The notes below the pieces were generated by a model. That model ran no database searches. It was given only the letters and a program-made list of their open reading frames with translations, and was not told the origin of the DNA. Below, piece by piece: positions 9,540-16,850 of a DNA stretch of 17,601 bases (position 1 is the first letter of the stretch; each line of letters opens with the position of its first letter). A program made the position numbers and the translations under genes. The DNA is taken from NCBI GenBank assembly GCA_900155495.1, contig FTLJ01000217.1, positions 1-17,601 of the forward strand. The letters run 5' to 3'. Source of the DNA: Porogramme epimiltina (lineage: Eukaryota > Basidiomycota > Agaricomycetes > Polyporales > Polyporaceae).

Positions 9540-11260
9540 GGGCGCGATTCGTTCTCAGATACTGGATTTGCGAGCCCGAACCAGCCGCGCATGTGCCAAG
9601 AACGGGTGGTGGTTGTCGGTGGGGAGTCGCCTCGATGGTTGGGGAGAGGGTCGGTCGATTGGGGGAAGGGAGAAGAGAGAGGTACGGTGCGGTGGATCCG
9701 CGAAAGTGTGAAGGGGTCCATGGTGGTCAGCGGCTTGCAGCTTGGGTGTTGAGCGCGAGCGCAGGAAGACACAGCGGGGTACAGGGAGAAGGGAACGAGG
9801 CGCTCGCGACCGGGGCGCAGGCTGGTGGTTGAGATTTTCTGGGAACTGGTGCGCACGCGAAGCGAGCAGGTGAGGTCTTCCGAGCGTCGAGCTGGCGCGG
9901 GTTCGCGCGCTCAGTAAGAGCGACCCGCTGGCACCGAGCAGTATTCTCCCTATATGCGCCTGGCGATGCTCGCGCGCGGCGAAGCAAGGCATGATAGCGC
10001 CGCATGCAGCTTCTTCTCTGCACAAGGCACCTAGGTGGCGTCTTTGACAAGGGTGCGCGCGGCGCCGGCTTCCTCCCCAGGGGATCGCAGCAGCACCTCT
10101 AGCTCGTCGTCCGCGTCGTGACCGGGATCCAGAGGCACAGGCAACCACGCCCGCACGTCATCGAAGCTCTTGGAATCTCCTGAAGACGTCGGTCTTGTCG
10201 TAGGCGGCAGAAGGCTAGACGGAGGCTGAGCGAGCGGCCGCGTCAGTGTCGACTGAGGGAGCGAGCCAACGTTCACTGCGGCGTCCGGCGTGGGAAGGGG
10301 GAGCAAGACTGAGGTCCCCGACTTGAGCTGGACCTGGCGCAAGGGCTGAGCACGAGAAATTGCTTCCAACTGTGCGCGCGGGGGAAGCAGTGACAGCGGA
10401 GCAGGCTCGCAGGCCAAGCTAGCGAGCAGACTCAGGCTGGGTGGGTGGTGACGTCATCGCTTCGGGCGCTAATATGCCGCATGCTGGGTGTGCGACGCTT
10501 GCACCTGGAGTCAGTCTGGAGGTCTGGAGGGCCGCGCAAGCAAGCATGGCTTATGCCATGCCGCGTTCTATAGCGCTTTTTGCGCTCTTCGCTGGCAGCT
10601 GCCTCTGCGCGCGCCACGGCGGACGCGAAGGCTACCGCGATGTCCTGTTGCGTGCGGTGGTGGGCGTCGGGCGACTCGAGGTACGCGATCTTGGAGTGGC
10701 GCGCTTTGATTTGGCGGTTTCTGTGGGAACGCTGAAGGGAGAACGTCTGTTCGTGCGAGAAGAGAATTAGCAAACTGAATGACCCCGCAGGAGCGCGGAG
10801 AAACAGACATACCTCGACCACTTTCCCCTCGCGTGTTCCTCCAACGCCCTGACACGTCCATATCCATCTGTAGCAGCTAGATGCGTAAGATGAGACACGA
10901 ATCAGTGTTACATCAAAACCGCCGTATAGTGCACACTCACTGAGCTGACCTCGTGAGTCGCTATGTCCGCGAATAATGGTCGTGCCATGATCTTGCGCGC
11001 GGTATCGTTCCTCCTCTTCTGTACCGGAGTCTATGTTTGCTCCCGCATCTACGTCTGATACAGTGCAAGAAGCACTGAAGGCAGAGCGAGCGAGAGCAGG
11101 CATGGAACAATGTAGGCGGACTCGCGGAAGAGGTGAGGCGTAACGGATGGACTCGTAGTGATAGGGCAACGCAAGTAGAAGTGTCGAAACCAAGTACAAT
11201 GAGGATGTGGGGGTCCCGGAAAGGCTTGGTTGGTGACTGTGATGAAACAAACAGCGCCAC
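9540..11260 (-). repeat. Long repeat, copy 2
   Basis: Direct repeat of the start of copy 3. 9715 matches 11341, 9866 matches 11490, 10083 matches 11708, 10449 matches 12084, 10671 matches 12335. Similarity fades around 11180-11260, so this copy lacks the upstream part (equivalents of about 13000-14200) and abuts copy 3 head to tail. Copy 2 keeps the best reading frame for the C-terminal part of the gene relic. Confidence 0.8.
10031..11180 (-). pseudogene. Decayed coiled-coil protein gene, repeat copy 2 (best C-terminus)
   Basis: Minus strand. An acidic exon (GANIDSGTEEEERYRAQDHG, near 11030) is followed by a GTGAGT-type donor, an LQMD-like exon near 10870, and a coiled-coil-like region with SKIAYLESPD and IAVAFASAVARAEAAASEER (about 10700-10590). 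After a frame change the C-terminus (10417-10031) is fully open and ends DDELEVLLRSPGEE...TLVKDAT with TAG at 10031-10033. Defects: the AG acceptor before the coiled-coil exon reads CG, the frame shifts between 10434 and 10417, and the 5' exons are missing. A continuous 406-codon frame covers 10432-11652, but it reads through introns conserved in the sister copies and across the copy junction, so it is not taken as a gene. Confidence 0.55.
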
Positions 11261-12416
11261 GCAGATACAAATGAAGGTCGCAAGGGAGGCGTAGACGAAA
11301 GAGGACGCGGACGTTGAGGCAGGATGCGAAGGTGCGAAGAGGTCCGTGGGTGGTGAGCGGCTTCCAACTTGGGTATTGTAGGCGAGCGCAGGGAGACACG
11401 TCGGGGTAGAGGGAGAGGGGTGCGATGCGCGAGAGACCGGGGCGCGAGCTGGTGATTGAGATTTCCTGGGAGTTGGCGTGCTTGGGGAGCGAGCAGGTGG
11501 GGTCTTCCGAGCGTCGAACTGGCGCGGATTCGCGCGCGCCCAATAAGAGTGACCCTCTGGGACCGAGCAGCATTCGCCCTATATGCGCCTGTCGTTGCTC
11601 GCGCACGGCGGAGGAAGAAATGACGGCGCCGTCTGTGGCTTCTCCTCGGCACAACGCGCCTAAGTGGCGTCTTTTACAAGGGTGCGCACGCCGGCTTCCT
11701 ACCCAGGGGATCGCAGCAACGCCTCGAGCTCGTCGTCCGCGTCGTCGCTGGCGTCTAGAGGCACACGCGACCACGCCCACACGTCGTTGAAGGTCTCATC
11801 GTCTCCTAATGGCGTGGCTCTGGCTGTAGTGGGTAGAGCCGTAGACGGAGAGTGCGAGCTCGCGGCCGCGTCGTCGTCGACTGAAGGCGCGGGCCGACGT
11901 TCGCTGCGGCGTCCGGCGTGCAAAGGGGAGCAAGGCCGACTCAGAGGTCTCCAACTTGAACTGGGCCTGGCGCAAGGGCTGCGCACGAGATATCGCGGCC
12001 AACGGGGCGCGCGCAGGGGGGAGGAATGTCGACGGCGCATGCTGGCGAGCAGGGGGCGTCGGGAGGCTGGACCAGCTGAGCGGTGACGTCATCGAAGTGG
12101 GCGCTAATACGCAAGGACGCCGTTGCTCCCGCTAGGCGTTTGAATGCGCGCGACGCTTGCACCTGGAGTGAGCCTGGACGCCTCGCGGGCCAAGCAAGCT
12201 AGCAGGGCTTGTGCTATGGTCGCGCGCAATTTCGGCGGCATAACGCATTGCTGGCGGCAGCCTCTGCGCGCGCGACGGCAGACGCGAGGGTCACCGTGAT
12301 GGCATGGTGTGCGCAGCGGTGGGCGTTGAGCTATTGGAGGTACGCGATCTTGGACTCGCGCACCCCAATGCGGCGGGCTATGTGAGCGTGCTGGAGAGTA
12401 AGGGTCTCTTCGCACG

Positions 12417-12471
12417 CTAAGAGGATAAGCGAACTGAATATCCCGGCGGGAGCGCAGGGAAACAGACATAC
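12417..12471 (-). other. Relic intron, repeat copy 3
   Basis: 55 nt, GTATGT donor at 12471, TCTTAG acceptor at 12417; joins EESAR to CEETLTLQ in frame. The donor GTATGTCTGT is kept in copies 1 (963) and 2; the acceptor is lost in copy 2 (CG) and not evident in copy 1. Confidence 0.65.
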
Positions 12472-12562
12472 CGCGAGCACTTTCCTCCCTCGCCTCCTGC
12501 CCCCGCGCGTCATCCTCCACCGCCCTGACGGGAGCAAAGAGATTGTCCAAGTCCATTTGTAG

Positions 12563-12628
12563 CTGCATGCAGAAGATGGGGCGCGCGTCAGTATCACACG
12601 AAAACTGCCGCGCATAGTGTGCACTTAC
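12563..12628 (-). other. Relic intron, repeat copy 3
   Basis: 66 nt, GTAAGT donor at 12628, CTGAC branch site, GCATGCAG acceptor at 12563. Homologous to 1054-1122 in copy 1. Confidence 0.7.
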
Positions 12629-12985
12629 CGATCTAGCCTGACGAGTCATGATCTCTGTCCACGAACAATCGTCGCGCCATGGCCGTGCGTGCCGTGCCAT
12701 TTCTCCTCTTCTGTACCGGGTATGATGTCTGCTCTCGCTTCTACCCGTGATACAGAGCAAGGAAGATTGAAGGCAGCGCGAGGGAGAGCAAGCCCTATGG
12801 CAAGTGGGTGTTGAACGACACGGGGACACTTGCGGAAGAGGCGGAGCACGAAAGGTGAACCACGTAGTGCTGGGGAGTGGGTTTGCGCGAGTAGAAGGGA
12901 GAAAGTAACGGTGGGACGCACCTGGGCTGTTGCACAAGCCAGATTCGGTGGTGGCGGAGACCACGGGAGCATCCTTGAAGGTCCG

Positions 12986-13043
12986 CTATAGCACGCGGAT
13001 AGACGTCATTGGTGGCAAAAGAAGAGTAAGAGACGAGACGCAC
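12986..13043 (-). other. Relic intron, repeat copy 3
   Basis: 58 nt, GTGCGT donor at 13043, GCTATAG acceptor at 12986, phase 1. Homologous to 1479-1536 in copy 1, same length. Confidence 0.65.
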
Positions 13044-13917
13044 CTGTGTGGAGGTCTACGTAGTGGGGATGGATGCGCAAAGGTACGTGCAGCCAGGAGG
13101 AAGCTTCGTGGCTGATGTACGGATACCACGCATATGGCGCGGGGGGCAGGTGTTGGGAAGAGCGGGAAGGGGCCAAGGCCGGGGTTCGGCTGCTGTTCTT
13201 GCAGTGGGGATTATTGGTCCTGGCCTGTCGACAAGAGGCGTCGAGGCGCGTGCGGTATGGGTAGTTCGAAGAGAAGAGCGTGGTGGAAGGGGGAAGCCGT
13301 CGACGTGAGAGTTGGGCTTGCCATAAATGGCTGGGCCGGCGCTGACGTCATCGCTATGGACGCCAATATGGATGCGACTTGACTGGCCCCAGCGGGCTCG
13401 GTCAGCTGCCGACGAGCTGCGTTGAGCCCCAGGGAGACTCGGAGGCGTGTCCCTGTCTTTGCCAACGTCCAATGTGGTGTGAGCAACCTCCGCAGATGTC
13501 GGTGGCGTCCAGCAGTGTCCAGGCGCACTGTGCCAGTGCCGGCATCCATCGGGGGCTGTCGTTACCCAGTGGTTGGGACCCCCCGTCACTACTAACTCCT
13601 CCTGTAGAAGTTGCGGCACTGCGGTGGCGTATTTCAGCCTATCGCTATGCAGCCGCGCTACCACTGTCTTCCTATTTGCGTACAAGACCGGAAGCGCGAT
13701 GACATTTCGATGAACGTCTTGCATGGAGCTTATGTGCGATAGTGATTATATGCTACCCTACAGAAGGAGCTGTCCCGTTATACCAGCTGGCGTACACGAG
13801 AGTCAGGCAGTCGAGATCCTCGCCATCGGAAATCTTTGTATGGCATCCCTCGGTGGAACTCGCATACATAGCTTTTATGACCGTGGACGACTCGCTAGGT
13901 GCAGGTGAATGGTTGGG

Positions 13918-13924
13918 TATAAAG
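13918..13924 (+). promoter_or_regulatory. TATA-like box TATAAAG, repeat copy 3
   Basis: Conserved counterpart of 2406-2412 with the flanks GGTATAAAGCGTAG. It faces the transposon-interrupted side of the repeat. Nothing coding was found behind it. Confidence 0.25.
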
Positions 13925-14211
13925 CGTAGGTCATACTACAGACGAACATAGCGTGTGGGAGACGGCGAAGAGTAACAAGCCAGGAAACTCGCCTGTGTGT
14001 ACCAGCTACATCGAGAGAGAGGAATGCTTGAGGGGCAGGGTCTCAGGCCGATAGATAGACCGAGATTTTCGGTAGATAGGGACGTGGTGCCGATCGGGAT
14101 ACTTCTAACAGCCTTGGGGGGCGATGGTCGAGTCAGGAGACAGCTCGACACGCAAAGATCAGAGAGCGCAAGACGGCGAGGGCGGAAAGGCGAACATGAA
14201 GGCGAAAGGCG

Positions 14212-14219
14212 GCGAGAGG
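14212..14219. repeat. Target-site duplication, left (GCGAGAGG)
   Basis: 8-bp direct repeat immediately outside the left end of the transposon, identical to 16156-16163. The uninterrupted counterpart in repeat copy 1 (within GCTAGCGAGAGGGAGCGTCG, about 2696-2715) has a single GCGAGAGG, an empty-site control inside the same window. Confidence 0.9.
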
Positions 14220-14345
14220 TACGGTGGCGGGGGAAACTGGTAGGTTTGTAGCAAATGTGAATAACACATGTTAATAACACTGTTAATAACGTGTGACAAA
14301 CTCAAGGGGGATATTCACAGTGCGACTAATGTGGGCGCTTATAAG
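14220..14345. repeat. Left terminal and subterminal repeat zone of the transposon
   Basis: Begins with the 19-bp TIR and GGTTTGT, then GTGAATAAC (14257-14265), GTTAATAAC (14270-14278) and GTTAATAAC (14282-14290), ending near GGGCGCTTATAAGG. Such clusters of short subterminal motifs are typical transposase-binding regions in hAT elements; binding here is inference. Confidence 0.75.
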
Positions 14346-15570
14346 GCTCCTCCCGGTTATCGGCACAGTGTGGTGGGCCTTTATTTGACCTCGTTACACT
14401 TTCTACGTGTATACTATCAGTCCGCCGGTTTTTCCGATTAATTTTCCGAACGCTCATAGCGCGCGCACATGTACTCCTTTCGCCACAAAACTTGCTCCAT
14501 GTGTGGCCACAGCATGCATTCATATCTGTTCCAAGTTTCATAATTCAATGTTGGGATGCAAGGGAACAGTGAATATTTTCGTTCTCGAAACGCTCCCGCT
14601 CATACGTAAAGGTAGTTCTTCCGTTTTTGCTAAGCGAGGGGTGCCGCCTTCAGAAAATCTTGCTCCCCCGGCTCTACCTCAACCACGACGCTATCAGAAG
14701 TCTCCAAACCACTGTAAACATACATTTCCCCCAGCATACCCACATACCGCTCGTGTAGAATGCCCGCGCAAACGGGGACCTAGTGAAGTGACATTGGGCA
14801 CGTGATCCATCACGCCCATCAAAGGGTGTACACGCACTTTTTCGATGGTAGCTCCTCAGCCACTCAACAATTAAGGGTAAAAAGTGGATTCATGGAACCA
14901 CAAGAACCATAGTTAGCACTGATGATTTTTCGGGGGGCCAGACATGACAGTGGAAAGAGAAATGGGAGATTTTCCGAAAGCTGAATTCGGAAAAACCCCC
15001 GGACTGATAGTAGTAGAACTGCTTATATCCATCAGATTCATCGTCCTCAGCTCGAACAACGTGTCCGTATCCCCTGCCTCAAATGTCGTCTTCGTTAAGG
15101 CGCCCAGGGGGCCTGGCCACCCTTGCATGCTCATCTCGCATAGGCAAAGTAGGTTTATGCTCAAGCACTGGGCCGGATGTCAATGTGAAGGTGCCTGGCA
15201 AACCTGGGCGGCACCCGCGGGTTCTAGTAGGCTTCGCAACACTTGCAGGGTCCTCGCATGTGCGCGGCTCCGACGATCATTGCCCATCTTGCGAGTTTCC
15301 GGGCGGGACGTGTTGAACAGATTAGCGGCGAGTTTGAGCAAGTAGAAATATCACGCTAATGGGAAGAAGCTAATACATATTGTACATGTGTGTACGGCAG
15401 AGAATATGGGCACCCCTTGCAACGCGCACTTCTAGTCCCAGAGTATCGTCTAATGTGTGTGATTATCAACACACTGGCAAAGTCGAAGTCGTTACCGAGA
15501 GGGGCACCGGCTTCGTATGTCTCGAGTCTCTTCAGTAGGTGGGTGGGTCAGTAGTCAGCTAGCCCTCCTA
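14346..15570. other. Transposon interior, unidentified
   Basis: No known domain. The better open frames are a plus-strand 133-codon frame with a true ATG (14944-15345), a minus-strand frame (15164-14913), and a plus-strand frame at 14407-14805. A third minus-strand frame across 15055-14893 also reads plausibly (SDGYKQFYYYQSGGF). Since both strands are open, none is called as a gene. Between 15110 and 15290 base composition shifts to GC-rich, unlike the AT-richer 14360-15050, so this could be another captured piece. I could not identify its source. Confidence 0.4.
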
Positions 15571-15589
15571 TCTGCTAAAGCAAGTAAGT

Positions 15590-15945
15590 AGCCAGGGGCG
15601 GCCGCCGCAGCGCACGACACTGCGTTGCCCGTGTATGTGCCGCCCATCGAGCCCGGCTTGTCCGTGAGCTCCTTCCGACTGATGGTCACGCTCAGCGCGA
15701 AGCCTTTCGCCAGGCCCTGCCGCCGCTCGTCAGCCCCCCTTCCCAAGCACCCATGCACACGATGCGATCGCACCTTCGCACTGAGGAGGATGTCCGGGTG
15801 TGGCACGCCTGAGTATTCGACGTTGTAGTTCTTGCCTGTCCGGCCCCCGTACTCGGGTTGCGCCTCGTTGATAATGAGAAGAATCCCGTGCTGGTCGCAC
15901 ACCGCGCGCAGGGCCTCGAGGAACACTTGAGAAACGGGCACGTAC
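15590..15945 (-). pseudogene. Captured fragment of a class-III (4-aminobutyrate-type) aminotransferase gene
   Basis: Two partial exons on the minus strand flank a 57-nt intron (15717-15773). The first reads YVPVSQVFLEALRAVCDQHG, ILLIINEAQ, then NVEYSGV..PDILLSAK; the second reads GLAKGFALSVTISRKELTD, PGSMGGTY, NAVSCAAAAA. This matches the large-domain core of class-III PLP aminotransferases (pattern LLIxDEVQ, PDI..xAK, SRKEL, GSMGGTYxGN). The Lys that forms the PLP Schiff base is present at the exon edge, but the PLP-contacting Asp of DEVQ is Asn and the following loop is altered with extra residues. Only about 110 of the usual 430-460 residues remain, so it cannot be an active enzyme. It lies wholly inside the transposon. 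Confidence 0.8.
15717..15773 (-). other. Retained intron in the captured aminotransferase fragment
   Basis: 57 nt, phase 0. Donor GTGCGA, branch GCTGACG, acceptor GGCAG. Removing it restores the family sequence across the catalytic lysine (SAK then GLAKGF). Its presence means the fragment was taken from genomic DNA, not from a processed mRNA. Confidence 0.75.
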
Positions 15946-16029
15946 GCAAAGAGGCAGAGATACACCGGATGATGCACTGGTAGATGTACAGACCCAGGGG
16001 AGACTCCGCTCGGAGACGCCCCACGTATA

Positions 16030-16155
16030 AATAAGCGCCCGTGGGGGTAAAAGTGTGAATAACTGGTTATTATCTCCGCGAGTTACTAACTCGCCGGGTT
16101 ATTCACGTTACTAACCGTGCGACAAACCCGGCCGGGAGTTTCCCCCGCCACCGTA
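16030..16155. repeat. Right terminal and subterminal repeat zone of the transposon
   Basis: Inverted counterpart of the left end: GTGAATAAC at 16055-16063, GTTACTAAC at 16082-16090, GTTATTCAC at 16099-16107 and GTTACTAAC at 16107-16115, then ACAAACCCGG and the 19-bp TIR ending at 16155. Confidence 0.75.
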
Positions 16156-16163
16156 GCGAGAGG
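16156..16163. repeat. Target-site duplication, right (GCGAGAGG)
   Basis: Identical to 14212-14219. The sequence after it (GAGCGGAGTCGAGCGTCGTG) continues the repeat as in copy 1 at 2706 onward. Confidence 0.9.
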
Positions 16164-16850
16164 GAGCGGAGTCGAGCGTCGTGCAAACATCCGCCGGGTA
16201 ATCGGCAAGGCACAAGCCGGGGTCTAGAACGGCCCCTCCGCGGTCACGGGGATTTCACGTGTGCTGTCACTTCAGAGGCGCCGACTCCATCGCCCGGCGG
16301 CGACAAGTCCTACTGCATAGTGTGTCCCGTGCTTGCGCGATCAATTTGAGTTTCAACTATTGAACTGACACGTTAGGTTGCACCCCCTAGATATCACAAG
16401 ACGAGAGGCTGCTACGAATGTAGTTTAAAAGCGACCCACACAATGACAAGTCACAAGGGCATCATCAGATTGTAGCAAGTGGCTTGAACGGAACGAGGGA
16501 CAAGTGTCGAACCACGACCCTCTTGTGTACCACGGCCCCACATATATTCTTTTTGGTCGGCAGGTGTGGGTTTGACTGGCTTGCCAAATTTTCCGTTCGC
16601 TTTATCGCTAAAAGCTTACTCCGTCATGTAATCCTTCATCTACCCTTTCACTATAAGCCTTCTATATGCGTTATACTCCTCGTGTTGGCTGTTATTACAC
16701 TATTCAGTTCACTATATGCTGTAGAGGGAATGTATGTATGCGGTCACTGGTTACAACATCCACATTCCAGCGCCGGCCTAAGGCAACCCATTATCTACTG
16801 CGGGAATTGCAGTCCTCCTCTTATGGTGTGTCCTATTAATCCATGAGTAT
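16164..16850. repeat. Long repeat, copy 3, right part
   Basis: 16164-16296 continues copy 3 past the transposon and matches 2704-2838 (shared CATCCGCCGGG, GCGGTCACGGG, ATTTCACGTG). 16318-16850 matches 4150-4630. The roughly 1.3 kb found between these blocks in copy 1 is absent. No coding frame is conserved between the two copies here. Confidence 0.8.

Larger units (their letters stand above)
11660..13320 (-). pseudogene. Decayed coiled-coil protein gene, repeat copy 3 (most complete)
   Basis: Minus-strand exon model: about 13320-13044 (LFSSNYPYR, QHLPPAPYAWYPYISHEAS, PHYVDLHT), intron 12986-13043 (58 nt), exon 12985-12922 (ADLQGC...WLVQQP), intron starting GTGCGT at 12921, acidic exon around 12740-12629 (DIIPGTEEE), intron 12563-12628, exon 12562-12472 (LQMDLDNL...), intron 12417-12471 (55 nt), exon from 12416 (RIGVRESKIAYLQ). 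Then a TAG at 12331-12333 interrupts it, further stops follow, and a C-terminus DDELEALLRSPG is cut by TAG at 11699-11701 before TLVKDAT (end 11660). The short intron sizes and intact splice signals show a spliceosomal gene ancestry. The protein is probably part coiled coil; no domain was recognised. The upstream start is uncertain. Confidence 0.6.
11270..14219 (-). repeat. Long repeat, copy 3, left part
   Basis: The fullest copy. It begins near 11270 (similarity to copy 1 is clear from about 11312) and is cut at 14219 by the transposon; it resumes at 16156. Its upstream third (13330-14219) matches copy 1 at 1820-2703 and copy 1 only. That third contains a TGACGTCA site, the TATAAAG box and multiple overlapping GC-rich open frames, none with a recognised domain. 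Confidence 0.85.
14220..16155. mobile_element. Non-autonomous hAT-like TIR transposon carrying a host-gene fragment
   Basis: 1936 bp. The ends are a perfect 19-bp inverted repeat (TACGGTGGCGGGGGAAACT at 14220-14238; its complement at 16137-16155). Less perfect inverted similarity continues inward about 120 bp to GGGCGCTTATAA at left (from 14333) and its counterpart near 16025-16040. The subterminal zones carry repeated GT(T/G)A(A/G)TAAC motifs. The 8-bp duplication fits hAT (also P or Merlin) superfamilies. No transposase motif was seen, so it is non-autonomous. Inside are a class-III aminotransferase fragment (minus strand, right end) and unidentified open stretches. It inserted into repeat copy 3 after that copy separated from copy 1. 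Superfamily assignment is inference from target-site length. Confidence 0.85.

Noticed and set aside
10432..11652. A 406-codon minus-strand open frame, the longest in the window
   Set aside because: It crosses the junction of two repeat copies and reads straight through intron positions conserved in the sister copies. Its length reflects GC-rich DNA with few stops.
13056..13724. A 222-residue minus-strand open frame in repeat copy 3
   Set aside because: All three minus frames are largely open here. The frame that joins through the conserved intron at 12986-13043 with a matching exon in copy 1 is a different one (the PYAWYPY frame).
16484..16846. A 120-codon plus-strand frame in the distal repeat block
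   Set aside because: It starts at TTG, and the homologous block in copy 1 (4150-4630) has indels that break the same frame, so it is not under coding constraint.
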